A DNA stretch of 64,000 nucleotides from Streptomyces camelliae (GTDB lineage: Bacteria; Actinomycetota; Actinomycetes; Streptomycetales; Streptomycetaceae): assembly GCF_027625935.1 (NCBI RefSeq), contig NZ_CP115300.1, positions 3,534,001 through 3,598,000 of the forward strand, written 5' to 3'. Position 1 is the stretch's first letter, and each line of letters begins with the position of its first letter. The notes beneath the pieces are model-generated. The model saw only the letters and a program-made list of their open reading frames with translations. It ran no database searches and was not told where the DNA came from. Position numbers and translations under genes: made by a program. Positions 35,262-44,821 of the stretch are shown in pieces.

Positions 35262-36572
35262 TCACAGCTCCCCCATCCGCCGGATCACCGGGGCCACGCG
35301 CTGCACGCCGTGGCGGTAGGCGCCGCGGGCGGCGCGGCGCACGATCTGGCGGACCGGTCCGGGTTCCTTGTCGGCGGCGGGCGCGCCGGGCAGCGGGGCG
35401 CCGTCGGGGCCGAGGTGGTGGCGGGCGAGGATGCCGGGCAGGTATCCGGGCGCCGTCTCGGGGGTGTAGTAGGGGTTCAGCGGGGGCAGTCCGCCGGGCC
35501 GCTGAAGCAGCTCGGCGATGCGCTCCCGGGCGGTGTCGAAGGCCGTGCCGTACGAGCCGTCGGCCGCAACACCCTGCCGGGACACCCACTCCTCGTCCGG
35601 CACCGGCCGGTGACCGGCGTCGAGCTGGTCCCAGGAGGCGAGGCAGCCGGAGCCGGTGAAGTGGTGGTTGCCGAGCACCTCGCGCACGCCCAGGTCGGTC
35701 AGGACGACCGTGGGGACACGGCGGTGCAGCGCCTCCAGGGCGGCCGTGGAGCTGACCGTGACCAGCAGGTCGGTGCGGTCGAGCACCTCGCCCATGTGGC
35801 CGTACACCAGGCGGAAGTTGGCAGGCACGTCCTTGCCCTGGACCAGCTTCTGGTACGGCAACTCCTCGATGTGGGTGGTGTGTTCACCCGGCTTGGAGCG
35901 CAGCTTCAGCAGCACCTCGCGCTCGGGGTGCTTACGGGCGTGCTCGATCAGGCGGTCGAGCAGGTACGTACGGTCCTTGCGGCTGTCCGGGACGGACGGC
36001 TGGGCCGCGAACACCACGGTGTACGGCTCGTGCTCACCGGTGTACGGCGCCCCGCCGAGGAAGGGCAGCGCGACCTCGGTGACCGCGGAGGCGTCCGCGC
36101 CCACGCCCTCGTACACGGCCCGGAACCGGTCCGCGTCGTGCCGGGAGTTGGCGAGGACGAGGTCGGCGCCGTGCCGCAGCAGCAGGCCGTCGGCGAGCTT
36201 CTCGTAGACGACGCCGACATAGCCGGTGACGACGACCGGGCGCCGGCCCGAGCCCCAGGCGTGGCGCAGCCCGTGCAGCATCGCCTGGACACCGCCGCCG
36301 ACCAGCGCGAGGACGAGGAGGTCGTACGACTCCTCCCCCATGGTGCGCAGGAATTCGACGCCGGTGACCTCGCGCAGGGAGTCCGCCCGCACGCCGACCT
36401 CGCGCAGCTGGCGGGCCGTCGGGGTGGCGCGCCCCCGCAGGAGGTAGCCGTCGAGGCGGATCCCGGCGTCGGCGGGGGCGAGGCGCTGCGCGGTGAGGGC
36501 GCCCCATTTCCACCGGGTGTCGGAATCGGCGAGGACGGCGACCCGCAGGGGCTTCGTAGCACTGGCTGGCAC
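35262..36572 (-). CDS. GT-B glycosyltransferase-like protein (DUF6716)
   Basis: GTG 36572 is chosen because the conserved part (TKPLRVAVLADSDTRWKWGALTAQRLAPA) starts right after it; TTG 36611 is the alternative. The product has 436 residues. It contains VVVTGYVGVVYEKLADGLLLRHGADLVLANSRHDADRFRAVYEGVG, VVFAAQPSVPDSRKDRTYLLDRLIEHARKHPEREVLLKLRSKPGEHTTHIEELPY and LVTVSSTAALEALHRRVPTVVLTDLGV. The KPGE and SSTAALEAL segments correspond to the HP and SS motifs of polysialyl- and CDP-glycerol-type transferases. It is the first gene of the leftward operon and is divergent from the GT2 gene. Confidence 0.8.
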   Translation of the reverse strand: MPASATKPLRVAVLADSDTRWKWGALTAQRLAPADAGIRLDGYLLRGRATPTARQLREVGVRADSLREVTGVEFLRTMGEESYDLLVLALVGGGVQAMLHGLRHAWGSGRRPVVVTGYVGVVYEKLADGLLLRHGADLVLANSRHDADRFRAVYEGVGADASAVTEVALPFLGGAPYTGEHEPYTVVFAAQPSVPDSRKDRTYLLDRLIEHARKHPEREVLLKLRSKPGEHTTHIEELPYQKLVQGKDVPANFRLVYGHMGEVLDRTDLLVTVSSTAALEALHRRVPTVVLTDLGVREVLGNHHFTGSGCLASWDQLDAGHRPVPDEEWVSRQGVAADGSYGTAFDTARERIAELLQRPGGLPPLNPYYTPETAPGYLPGILARHHLGPDGAPLPGAPAADKEPGPVRQIVRRAARGAYRHGVQRVAPVIRRMGEL

Positions 36573-36770
36573 GCCGAAGACGCTAGGAAGCGATTCCGTT
36601 GATCGGCCCAACCCGAATGCAACAAACGGTTAACAGCGCACCGCCGAATGGGGAATCGGGCCGTCAACGCGCCGGAAATAAGCCTGGTTCACAGCTTCGC
36701 CACGTGTCGTTCACCCGGTATCAAGAAAGGCGTCAAGACGAATGACGGGCTTCCCCCTAACGTCCCTGAC

Positions 36771-37748
36771 GTGGTCAAGCTCTCCGTCATCGTGCCGTTC
36801 TACAACGTGCAGCAATACGCGCCCGACACGCTCAGGAGCCTGAGGGCGAACGCGCGTGAGGACTTCGAATTCATTCTCGTCGACGACTGCTCCCGCGACG
36901 GGACACCAGAGATTCTCGCGCGCGCGGAGCGCGAGCTGCCCGGGGCGGTCCACGTCCGGCACGAGAAGAACGGAGGGCTGGCGACCGCGCGCAACACCGG
37001 GATCGACCGGGCGCGCGGCGAGTACCTGACCTTCCTGGACGGCGACGACTGGCTCGCCCCTGGCTACTTCCACCAACTGGTCACCGCCATAGAGGAGTTG
37101 GGCTGCGACTTCATCCGCACCGACCATGTGCAGTGCACCGGGCGCTCGCGCCAGGTGCACCGGGTGCCGGTCGGCCGGCGGAACGTGGTGCTGGATCCGC
37201 GCGAGGCGATCCTGCCCGCCGACCGCTCGACCTCCGTGGACTACGCGTACGCGTGGGCCGGCGTCTACCACCGCCGGCTGGTGGACAAGGGGCTGCTGCA
37301 CTTCACCGACGGGCTGCGCACCGCCGAGGACCGGCCGTGGATCTGGAAGCTGCACCGGCAGGCGGAATCCTTCGCCGCGGTCAGTCTGCTCGGTGTGTTC
37401 TACCGGCGCGGGGTCGCCTCGTCGCTCACCCAGATCGGCGACGTACGGCAGCTGGATTTCATTCGCGCGTTCGACCAGGTCGTCGCGGAAACCGCCGAGG
37501 ATCCGCGGGCGGACGAACTGCTGCCGAAGGCCGTCCGTACGTATTGCGCCATCATTTCCCATCATCTGGGATCCATCGAAAGGTTCGAGCCCGCGGTGGC
37601 GAGAAAACTGAAATCCATGAGTGCCGCGGCGCTGCGGCGCATGCCGCAGGACGTGCTGGAGGAGGCGCTGGACTCCATGGACATCCAGCGCGCCTCCAAG
37701 CTGCGCCGGCTGCGCCGCCGTCCGGCCCCCGCGGGAGCCGCCGCGTGA
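36771..37748 (+). CDS. Family 2 glycosyltransferase
   Basis: GTG 36771 gives 325 residues beginning VKLSVIVPFYNVQQYAPDTLRSLRANAREDFEFILVDDCSRDGTPEILARAERELPGAVHVRHEKNGGLATARNTGIDRARGEYLTFLDGDDWLAPGYF. The nucleotide-binding DDCS and metal-binding DGDD motifs are clear. No transmembrane segments. An in-frame extension upstream to 36648 is AT-richer and not family-like. Its stop overlaps the next gene start (GTGA). It should transfer a hexose onto the glycopolymer backbone (inferred). Confidence 0.88.
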   Translation: MVKLSVIVPFYNVQQYAPDTLRSLRANAREDFEFILVDDCSRDGTPEILARAERELPGAVHVRHEKNGGLATARNTGIDRARGEYLTFLDGDDWLAPGYFHQLVTAIEELGCDFIRTDHVQCTGRSRQVHRVPVGRRNVVLDPREAILPADRSTSVDYAYAWAGVYHRRLVDKGLLHFTDGLRTAEDRPWIWKLHRQAESFAAVSLLGVFYRRGVASSLTQIGDVRQLDFIRAFDQVVAETAEDPRADELLPKAVRTYCAIISHHLGSIERFEPAVARKLKSMSAAALRRMPQDVLEEALDSMDIQRASKLRRLRRRPAPAGAAA

Positions 37749-39082
37749 CCACCCAGATCTTCCAGGCGTCGACGCTGTACGGCACGGCCACGCTCGCCGC
37801 CGCCCTGGACTCCGGCTGTTTCCGCCCGGCCGACCGGCGGATCCTGCTGGTCTGCAACAACTCGACCACCCCGGAGACGACGCCCGGCCTGGACCAGGCA
37901 CCCGGCTTCGAGCAGCTGCGCGACCGCTTCGACGAGGTGATCTCGTACAACGAGACCATCCACCCGTTCCACCCGGGCGGCTGGGCACCCCGCGTGGACG
38001 ACATGCCGCTGTGGGAACGCTTCCTGCGCCACGAGTGGCAACTGGGCGACGAAGACGTGGAGCTGATCGTCGAGTCGATCCAGGTCAACCCCGCCCTGGC
38101 GCTCGGGCAGATCTTCAACGGCGCCCCGGTGACGGTCTACGCGGACGGCCTGATGAGCTACGGCCCCACCCGTAACAAGATCGACCCGCTGGTCGGCACG
38201 CGGGTGGACCGGGTGCTGCACCTGGACCTGGTGCCGGGCCTCACCCCGCTGCTGCTCACCGAGTTCGGGGTGCCCGGCGAGATCGTGCCGACGGCCGCCT
38301 TCACCAAGGTGCTCGCGGAACTCGCGCCCGTGGACGACGGGTTGCCCGAGATCGAGGAACCGGCGCTGCTGCTCGGCCAGTACCTGTCGGCGCTGGAGAT
38401 CCTCACCGTCGAGCAGGAGGAGAACCTGCACGTACGGATGCTGAGGGGCGCGGCCGCGCTCGGTCACACCACGGTGGTGTTCAAGCCGCACCCGTCCGCA
38501 CCGGCGAGCTTCACCCGCTCCCTGGAGCAGGAGGCGGAGAAGCTGAAGGTCGAGCTGACCGTGCTCGACACCCCGGTGCTGGCCGAGGTGCTGTACCAGC
38601 GGACGCGTCCCGCGCTGGTCGTCGGCTGCTTCTCCACCGCCCTGCTCACCGCCTCCGCGCTCTACGGCCTGCCCGTCGCCCGGGTCGGCACCGAGCTGCT
38701 GCTGGAGCAGCTCGCGCCGTACGAGAACAGCAACCGGATCCCGGTCACCATCGTCGACGCGCTGCTGCCCGAGCTGAGCGACCAGGCGGCCGTGCGGGAG
38801 CAGCGCCGGGGCATGGACGTCGAGGCGCTCGGCGCGCTGGTGCGCGCGGTGGGCTTCGCGATGCAGCCGAAGGTTCTGCCGGGGCTGCGCCCGGAGGCCG
38901 AGAGCTATCTGGCCCGGCACCAGAACCCGCGCACCCTGCGCTACTTCAAGCGCCGGCGGCTGACCTCGCTGGCGCTGCCGGGCGGAGTGCCCGCGCAGCT
39001 GGCGTTCATCCCGCGCAACGCCACGGTCCGCCGGGTGGCGCGCAAGGCCCGCAGCCTGCGCCGGGGCACCGCCCGCGGCTGA
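37745..39082 (+). CDS. Alpha-2,8-polysialyltransferase-like protein
   Basis: GTG 37745 overlaps the GT2 stop; the product has 445 residues. The three family motifs are in place: VTVYADGLMSYGPTRNK (acidic-Gly), HTTVVFKPHPSAPASFTRSLE (HP motif) and ALVVGCFSTALLTASALYGLPVARVGTELL (Ser motif). This is the PF07388-type family. With the neuA/neuB genes on the other strand it is the most obvious candidate for the transferase that joins nonulosonic acid (probably Kdn) units in the wall polymer. The C-terminus is strongly basic (RRVARKARSLRRGTARG), suiting membrane association. Confidence 0.85.
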   Translation: MTTQIFQASTLYGTATLAAALDSGCFRPADRRILLVCNNSTTPETTPGLDQAPGFEQLRDRFDEVISYNETIHPFHPGGWAPRVDDMPLWERFLRHEWQLGDEDVELIVESIQVNPALALGQIFNGAPVTVYADGLMSYGPTRNKIDPLVGTRVDRVLHLDLVPGLTPLLLTEFGVPGEIVPTAAFTKVLAELAPVDDGLPEIEEPALLLGQYLSALEILTVEQEENLHVRMLRGAAALGHTTVVFKPHPSAPASFTRSLEQEAEKLKVELTVLDTPVLAEVLYQRTRPALVVGCFSTALLTASALYGLPVARVGTELLLEQLAPYENSNRIPVTIVDALLPELSDQAAVREQRRGMDVEALGALVRAVGFAMQPKVLPGLRPEAESYLARHQNPRTLRYFKRRRLTSLALPGGVPAQLAFIPRNATVRRVARKARSLRRGTARG

Positions 39083-39178
39083 CCGGGCTGCGGACAGGCA
39101 GGCCGTATGCGCGGCCGGGAGCCTTCGGCGGCAGAACCGTGAAGACCGAAGACCGTTCCAAGGAAGGACACGACCTCC

Positions 39179-40327
39179 ATGGCAGCGTCACCCCCCGGCC
39201 TCGACCTCGCCGCCACCCCCGGTCCGCGCGGTCCGCTGATACCGCGGCAGGAGCCCGGCCCCGCCGCCAAGGGCGGCCAGAACCGGCTGCTCGCGCTGGA
39301 CGGGCTGCGGCTCGTGGCCGCGCTGATGGTCTGCCTGTACCACTACGCCGGGCGCGGGGGCACCGTCTCCGCGTCCTGGCACGGCAGCCCGTCCCACCTC
39401 TTCCCGACCCTGTCCAAGGCCGCCGTCTACGGCAACTTCGGCGTCGAGCTCTTCTTCGTCATCAGCGGCTTCGTGATCTGCATGAGCAGCTGGGGCCGCA
39501 CCCTGGGCGACTTCTTCCGCTCCCGGGTCGCGCGCCTGTACCCCGCGTACTGGGTGGCCCTGGTCCTGGTCACGGGGGCGTCCCTGGCCATGCCCTACGT
39601 GGTCCACGCGGTCCGGCTGGACGAGTTCCTGGTCAACCTGACGATGCTCCAGCAGCCGATGGGCGCGAAGCGGGTCCTCGGCGTGTGCTGGACCCTCTGG
39701 GTGGAGCTGCGTTTCTACGTGCTGTTCGCCCTGCTCGTCGTCCGGCGCGGGGTGACCTACCGCCGGGTGGTGCTGTTCGCCTGCGTCTGGACGCTGGCGG
39801 CCGTCCTGTGCCACAGCACGGACAACGCGCTGCTGCACCAGGTGATCATGCCGGAGTACGCCCCCTTCTTCATCGGCGGTCTGGCGCTGTACCTGATCCA
39901 CCGCTTCGGCAGCGACCTGCTCTCCTGGGGCATCGTCGCGATGTCCTGGCTGCTCGCACAGCGGGAGGCCACCGTCGGCCTCTGGGGTCACCACCCGCAC
40001 CGGGACCCGTACGTCGTCATCCTGATCGTCACCGTCGCCTTCGCGGCCGTCGCCGCCGTGGCCCTCGGCTGGACCCGCTGGGCCTCCTGGCGCTGGCTGG
40101 TCACGGCCGGCGCGCTGACGTACCCGTTCTACCTGGTCCACGAGCACCTGGGCTGGTTCGTCATCCGGGTGCTGCACCGGGGCCTGGGCCTCGCGCCCTG
40201 GCCGACGCTCGGACTGACCGTGCTGAGCATGCTGGGGCTGGCGTGGCTGATCCACCGGTTCGTGGAGAAGCCGTTCGGGCCTCGGCTGAAGCGAGCGCTC
40301 AAGCCGGTGCGGATGCCCGTCAGTTGA
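39179..40327 (+). CDS. Acyltransferase family 3 membrane protein (OafA-like)
   Basis: ATG 39179 follows AAGGAAGGA; the product has 382 residues. After about 35 hydrophilic residues the family pattern begins: RLLALDGLRLVAALMVCLYHYAGRGG with the catalytic His, then GVELFFVISGFVICMSSWGRTLGDFFRSRVARLYPAYWVALVLV, a further eight or so helices and a typical end (YLVHEHLGWFVIRVL). It transfers acetyl or another acyl group to sugars, here presumably to the wall polymer made by the adjacent genes. It is closed by the hairpin at 40331-40358. Confidence 0.92.
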   Translation: MAASPPGLDLAATPGPRGPLIPRQEPGPAAKGGQNRLLALDGLRLVAALMVCLYHYAGRGGTVSASWHGSPSHLFPTLSKAAVYGNFGVELFFVISGFVICMSSWGRTLGDFFRSRVARLYPAYWVALVLVTGASLAMPYVVHAVRLDEFLVNLTMLQQPMGAKRVLGVCWTLWVELRFYVLFALLVVRRGVTYRRVVLFACVWTLAAVLCHSTDNALLHQVIMPEYAPFFIGGLALYLIHRFGSDLLSWGIVAMSWLLAQREATVGLWGHHPHRDPYVVILIVTVAFAAVAAVALGWTRWASWRWLVTAGALTYPFYLVHEHLGWFVIRVLHRGLGLAPWPTLGLTVLSMLGLAWLIHRFVEKPFGPRLKRALKPVRMPVS

Positions 40328-40330
40328 TGT

Positions 40331-40358
40331 GGGTCGGCTGATGTGGGTCAGCCGACCC
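40331..40358. terminator. Hairpin between convergent acyltransferase and lysE genes
   Basis: GGGTCGGCTG at 40331-40340 pairs with CAGCCGACCC at 40349-40358 around an eight-base loop. It begins four bases after one stop codon and ends 17 bases before the other, so it can serve both genes. Confidence 0.75.
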
Positions 40359-40375
40359 CGTACCGCGCCCCTGGC

Positions 40376-41026
40376 CTACGAACTGGCCAGCGACAGCTTC
40401 ACGGCGAAGCCGAGGAACAGTGCCCCCGCCGCCGAAGTGGCCGTGGCGGACAGTCTCTTCCGGCGCCGGAAGGCGGCAGCGAGCCGGGTGCCGCCGAATA
40501 TCAGCGTGCTGAGGTACAGGAAGCTGGCCAGCTGGCCGAAGGCGCCCAGGATGGCGAAGGAGAGGGCCGGGTAGGCGTAGCCCGGATCGACGAACTGCAC
40601 GAAGAAGGCGACGAAGAACAGGATCGCCTTGGGGTTGAAGAGGCTGACCACCAGGGCCCGCCGGAAGGGCCGCTCCTCGGTGACGGCGGCGGGCGCGGAG
40701 TCCTCCACGGCCTGCTCCCGCCGCGTCCGCCACAGCTGCCAGGCGGACCGCAGCATCCCGACCGCCAGCCAGGTCAGATAACCGGCGCCTGCGTACTTCA
40801 CGATCCCGAACAGCACCGCGTTGGCCTTCAGCAGGGAGGCGACGCCGGCGGCGGACAGCGTCATCAGCACGGTGTCCCCGCAGAACACCCCTGCGGCGGC
40901 CGTGTACCCGGCCCGCACCCCGCGCCGGGCGGCGACGGACAGCACGTACAGCGAGTTGGGACCGGGCAGCAGCACGATCAGGGCGAGGCCTGCCAGGTAG
41001 GTGGGCAGATCGATGACACCGAACAT
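40376..41026 (-). CDS. LysE family amino-acid exporter (LeuE-like)
   Basis: From ATG 41026 (MFGVIDLPTYLAGLALIVLLPGPNSLYVLSVAARRGVRAGYTAA) the product has 216 residues with six predicted transmembrane helices. LLPGPNSLYVLSV is the LysE/RhtB signature, and FNPKAILFFVAFFVQFVDPGY the second conserved segment. LeuE-like members export leucine and other neutral amino acids. An upstream in-frame extension to 41074 lacks family similarity. Confidence 0.92.
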   Translation of the reverse strand: MFGVIDLPTYLAGLALIVLLPGPNSLYVLSVAARRGVRAGYTAAAGVFCGDTVLMTLSAAGVASLLKANAVLFGIVKYAGAGYLTWLAVGMLRSAWQLWRTRREQAVEDSAPAAVTEERPFRRALVVSLFNPKAILFFVAFFVQFVDPGYAYPALSFAILGAFGQLASFLYLSTLIFGGTRLAAAFRRRKRLSATATSAAGALFLGFAVKLSLASS

Positions 41027-41077
41027 GGGAACGAGTCTCGCATGAGGGTCTGACAATGCCCCCTGCCCGGCCACCGC

Positions 41078-42658
41078 TCAGAAGACGTCGCTCGGCTCGT
41101 AGCTCCCCCACACCTCCCGCAGCGCGTTGCACACCTCTCCTACCGTGGCCCGGGCCCGCAGGGCCTCCCGCATCGGGTACAGCACGTTGTCCTCGCCCTC
41201 GGCCGCCTTCTTCAGCGCGGCCAGCGACGCCTCCACAGCTCCCCGGCCCCGCTCCGCGCGCAGCCGCTTCAGCCGCTCCGCCTGCCGTGCCTCGATCGCC
41301 GGGTCCACCCGCAGCGGCTGGTACGGCTCCTCCTCGTCCAGCCGGAACCGGTTGACGCCCACGACGACCCGTTCACCGGAGTCGGTCTCCTGGGCGATGC
41401 GGTACGCGTTGCGTTCGATCTCGGCCTTCTGGAAGCCCCGCTCGATCGCCGCGACCGCTCCGCCGAGCTCCTCGACCCGCCGCATGAGACCGACGGCCGC
41501 CTCCTCGACGTCGTCCGTCATCCGCTCCATGGCGTACGACCCCGCGAACGGGTCGACCGTCGCGGTCACGTCCGTCTCGTGCGCGAGCACCTGCTGCGTG
41601 CGCAGCGCCAGCCGGGCCGACTTGTCCGTCGGCAGGGCGATGGCCTCGTCGAAGGAGTTGGTGTGCAGCGACTGGGTCCCGCCGAGGACCGCGCCGAGGG
41701 CCTGGACGGCGACCCGGACCAGGTTCACCTCCGGCTGCTGGGCCGTCAGCTGCACCCCGGCCGTCTGGGTGTGGAAGCGCAGCATCAGCGACTTGGGGTT
41801 CCGGGCGCCGAACTCCTCCCTCATCACCCGGGCCCAGATCCGGCGGGCGGCACGGAACTTGGCGATCTCCTCCAGCAGCGTCGTACGGGCCACGAAGAAG
41901 AAGGACAGCCGGGGTGCGAAGTCGTCCACGTCCATGCCCGCCGCCACCGCCGTACGGACGTACTCGATGCCGTCGGCGAGTGTGAACGCGATCTCCTGCG
42001 CGGGCGAGGCGCCCGCCTCGGCCATGTGGTAGCCGGAGATCGAGATCGTGTTCCACCTGGGGATCTCGGCCGTGCAGTACTTGAAGATGTCGGCGGTCAG
42101 CCGGAGGGAGGGCTTCGGCGGGAAGATGTACGTGCCGCGCGCGATGTACTCCTTCAGCACGTCGTTCTGGATCGTGCCCGTCAGACGGTCCGCCGGCACG
42201 CCCTGTTCCTCCGCCACCAGCTGGTACAGGAGGAGCAGCAGGGCCGCCGGGGCGTTGATCGTCATCGACGTGGAGACCTGGTCCAGCGGGATGCCGTCGA
42301 ACAGCACCCGCATGTCCTCGACCGAGTCGACCGCCACACCGACCTTGCCGACCTCGCCGTGCGCGAGGGGCGCGTCGGAGTCGTGGCCCATCTGGGTGGG
42401 CAGGTCGAAGGCGACGGACAGGCCCGTGGTGCCGTGGGCGATCAGCTGACGGTAGCGGGCGTTGGACTCGGCGGCCGTGCCGAAACCGGCGTACTGGCGC
42501 ATCGTCCAGGGGCGGCCGGTGTACATGCTCGGATAGACCCCACGGGTGAAGGGGTATGCGCCCGGTTCACCCAGCCGCAGTTCCGGGTCCCATCCGGTCA
42601 GGTCGGCCGGCCCGTAGACCGGCTCGATCGGCAGACCCGACTCCGACTCACGCACCAT
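41078..42658 (-). CDS. Methylmalonyl-CoA mutase-type acyl-CoA mutase, large subunit
   Basis: The product has 526 residues, the size of a substrate-binding subunit without the C-terminal B12 domain. [21 protein letters not shown] has Tyr at the substrate-selecting position and [19 protein letters not shown] has Arg, both as in methylmalonyl-CoA mutase and unlike isobutyryl-CoA mutase (Phe and Gln). [35 protein letters not shown] and [51 protein letters not shown] are conserved. A cobalamin-binding small subunit must be encoded elsewhere. No B12 riboswitch is visible upstream. Confidence 0.92.
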   Translation of the reverse strand: MVRESESGLPIEPVYGPADLTGWDPELRLGEPGAYPFTRGVYPSMYTGRPWTMRQYAGFGTAAESNARYRQLIAHGTTGLSVAFDLPTQMGHDSDAPLAHGEVGKVGVAVDSVEDMRVLFDGIPLDQVSTSMTINAPAALLLLLYQLVAEEQGVPADRLTGTIQNDVLKEYIARGTYIFPPKPSLRLTADIFKYCTAEIPRWNTISISGYHMAEAGASPAQEIAFTLADGIEYVRTAVAAGMDVDDFAPRLSFFFVARTTLLEEIAKFRAARRIWARVMREEFGARNPKSLMLRFHTQTAGVQLTAQQPEVNLVRVAVQALGAVLGGTQSLHTNSFDEAIALPTDKSARLALRTQQVLAHETDVTATVDPFAGSYAMERMTDDVEEAAVGLMRRVEELGGAVAAIERGFQKAEIERNAYRIAQETDSGERVVVGVNRFRLDEEEPYQPLRVDPAIEARQAERLKRLRAERGRGAVEASLAALKKAAEGEDNVLYPMREALRARATVGEVCNALREVWGSYEPSDVF

Positions 42659-42747
42659 GGATGCCTCCGCCGAACGTCTCGTACGATTTATCCCCTTTCA
42701 CCATGCCCCGTAGTTCGACGGCGGTCACGCGGGGAAACATCCCCGGC

Positions 42748-43596
42748 ATGAGGATCAGGGGCCCGCTCGCCGCCGCAGTCGTCTCCTCCGCCGCCCTCGC
42801 CGCGCTGGCCGGGTGCACCGTGCAGCCGCCGGGTGCCGACGCCAAGCCCGGCCGCCCGGTGCACGTCCGGGTGCCGTCGCCCCGGGCGCCCGTCCCGACC
42901 TGGACGGCCCGCCTCCCGGTCCCGCCCCCGATCCGGACGTCGGCCCCGGCCGTGGTACCGGCGGACCCCGTGCTGTGGGTGCGCGGCGACATCGGGACGG
43001 GCGTGCGGGAACTCCAGGCCCGGCTGCGCCAGCTGAACTGGATGTCCGAGGGGCCGACGGGGTCGTACGACGGGCCGACCGAGCAGGCCGTGGCGGGATT
43101 TCAGGGCAAGCGCGGGCTGCCCCCGACCGGGCGGACCGACACCGTCACCTGGCAGCGGCTGGTGGCGATGACGCACACCCCGGGCACCTGGGAGCTGTAC
43201 CTGATGGGCGGTCAGCCGGCCGGGGCACCCGACCCGCGCTGCCTGACCGGGCGGGTGCTGTGCATCGACAAGACGACGCGGACGCTGCGCTGGATGGTCG
43301 ACGGGCAGACCCTGTCCACCCTGCCGGTGCGGTTCGGCGCGCTGTACACCCCGACCCGGGAGGGCGTGTTCCGCGTGTACTGGAAGGCCCGGACCTGGAC
43401 ATCCACGCTCTACCACTCGCCGATGCCGTACGCGATGTTCTTCAGCGGCGGGCAGGCGGTGCACTACTCGTACGACTTCGCGGCGCGCGGCTACGCGGGC
43501 GCCTCGCACGGCTGCGTCAACGTCCGCGACGAGGCCGCGATCCAGCAGCTGTTCGCGCAGGTGCGGGTGGGCGACAAGGTCGTCGTCCACTGGTGA
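42748..43596 (+). CDS. L,D-transpeptidase lipoprotein with peptidoglycan-binding domain
   Basis: ATG 42748 begins MRIRGPLAAAVVSSAALAALAGC, a signal peptide with lipobox LAGC; earlier in-frame starts would spoil it. The product has 282 residues. After a Pro-rich linker comes a peptidoglycan-binding domain (GVRELQARLRQLNWMSEGPTGSYDGPTEQAVAGFQGKRGLPPTGRTD), then the YkuD catalytic domain with YAGASHGCVNVRDEAAIQQLF, in which Ser-His-Gly-Cys holds the catalytic Cys. It should make 3-3 crosslinks in peptidoglycan on the outer membrane face. It is divergent from the mutase gene and ends at a perfect 14-bp hairpin. Confidence 0.9.
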   Translation: MRIRGPLAAAVVSSAALAALAGCTVQPPGADAKPGRPVHVRVPSPRAPVPTWTARLPVPPPIRTSAPAVVPADPVLWVRGDIGTGVRELQARLRQLNWMSEGPTGSYDGPTEQAVAGFQGKRGLPPTGRTDTVTWQRLVAMTHTPGTWELYLMGGQPAGAPDPRCLTGRVLCIDKTTRTLRWMVDGQTLSTLPVRFGALYTPTREGVFRVYWKARTWTSTLYHSPMPYAMFFSGGQAVHYSYDFAARGYAGASHGCVNVRDEAAIQQLFAQVRVGDKVVVHW

Positions 43597-43625
43597 CGCC
43601 GTTCACCGGCGGCTGAGAGAGATAG

Positions 43626-43664
43626 GGCGCGGGCGGGACCGGGGGAACGTGTCCCGCCCGCGCC
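43626..43664 (+). terminator. Hairpin terminator after the L,D-transpeptidase
   Basis: A 14-bp perfect stem, 43626-43639 pairing with 43651-43664, around an 11-base loop, 30 bases after the stop codon. Confidence 0.8.
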
Positions 43665-43804
43665 AGGCACGAGCCGTGGGTACGGGGGGAACCCCGGCTC
43701 AGTGCGACGGCCGATGACCAGTCGGCTCACTCAGTACTGCGTCACGGGGGCCAAAAACGTCACACCCCGCGCCGAAGATTTTTTCCGGACCATAAAACCG
43801 CAGG

Positions 43805-44821
43805 TCAGGGGTGGTGCGAGTGACCCTTGCCGGACCCGGCGCCGTTACCGCCGTTGCCGCCGTCACCACCGTGGCCGGACCGGCCGGGCCGGCCGTCGTC
43901 GTCACCGCCCTGGCCGTTGCCCGCACCCTTGCCGCTGCCGCTGCCGCTGCCGTTTCCCTGGTCGTCCCCGGTGCCGCCGGCCGCCGAGCCGGGGTCGGGC
44001 AGGATCACCTTGCAGTAGCGGCTCACATGCGAGGACCCGCCCGCCAGGTTCGCCAGCGCGCGCATGCGGCCGGAGTCCGGCGCCTTGCCGTCACGCAGAT
44101 CCCGGCAGGCCCGCGCGATGTCCTGCCAACTGGCGCCCGGCGCCCCCGAGCTGCTCCCGGCGCTCGGACTGCCGCTGCCGGCCGGGCTGCCGCCGGGGCC
44201 GACGGCCGTGCCGGAGGCATCGCCCGAAGGTGCGCCGGGACTGCCGCTCGGCACGCCCGGACCGGGAGCCGAGGGGGCCGACGGCGAGGCGGAGGCGAGC
44301 GGTGTCCCGGAGGTCCGGTCGGCGGAGACGGAGGCGGCGGGGTCGGGCCGGTCGGGCCGGAACGTGTGCAGCACCCCGCCGCCGACAGCCATGGCGGCCC
44401 CGCCGAGCGTGCCCACGGTCAGCGCGGCGGCGAGCGCCAGGCGGGCCGGGCGGGCCCAGCGGGGGCGGCGCGGCCGGCCGCCCGGGGTTCCGGTACGGGC
44501 CGGGGCGCCGATGCGGATCAGGCCCGCGTCGGCGGGCGGGGCGGCCGCGCCGGAGCGCCGGCCGCGGGCGTCCTCGGCGAGGGCGGCGGTGGTCCGCTCG
44601 GCCTCGGCGGCCTCGCGTGCCTTGCGGAACGCGGCCAGGGCAGCCTGTTCGCCGGGGAGTTCACCGGTGGCCGGGGCCGCCTGCCCGGACAGCGCGCCGA
44701 GCACCTGGGCAAGGCGTTCGGCCTGGTCACGGGCGGAGGCGTCGACGGCTTCCAGCGACTCACCGTTCAGCAGACGTTCCGCCGTCTCACGGTTCAGCCA
44801 CTTGTCCTGCTCGTCGGCCAT
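43805..44821 (-). CDS. Membrane protein, putative anti-sigma factor of the adjacent ECF sigma
   Basis: ATG 44821 overlaps the sigma stop (TGATG); the product has 338 residues. The N-terminal cytoplasmic half has helices such as WLNRETAERLLNGESLEAVDASARDQAERLAQVLGAL and FRKAREAAEAERTTAAL; then comes a basic stretch (RPRRPRWARP), one transmembrane segment (LALAAALTVGTLGGAAMAVGG) and a long Pro/Ser/Gly extracytoplasmic part with DIARACRDLRDGKAPDSGRMRALANLAGGSSHVSRYCKVILPDP and a Gly/Ser/Asp/His-rich tail. Translational coupling and topology make it the likely anti-sigma partner; no zinc-binding HxxxCxxC motif is present. Confidence 0.8.
   Translation of the reverse strand: MADEQDKWLNRETAERLLNGESLEAVDASARDQAERLAQVLGALSGQAAPATGELPGEQAALAAFRKAREAAEAERTTAALAEDARGRRSGAAAPPADAGLIRIGAPARTGTPGGRPRRPRWARPARLALAAALTVGTLGGAAMAVGGGVLHTFRPDRPDPAASVSADRTSGTPLASASPSAPSAPGPGVPSGSPGAPSGDASGTAVGPGGSPAGSGSPSAGSSSGAPGASWQDIARACRDLRDGKAPDSGRMRALANLAGGSSHVSRYCKVILPDPGSAAGGTGDDQGNGSGSGSGKGAGNGQGGDDDGRPGRSGHGGDGGNGGNGAGSGKGHSHHP

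Noticed and set aside
42659-42747. Cobalamin riboswitch upstream of the mutase gene
   Set aside because: The gap to the divergent gene is under 100 bases and shows no B12-box-like sequence.
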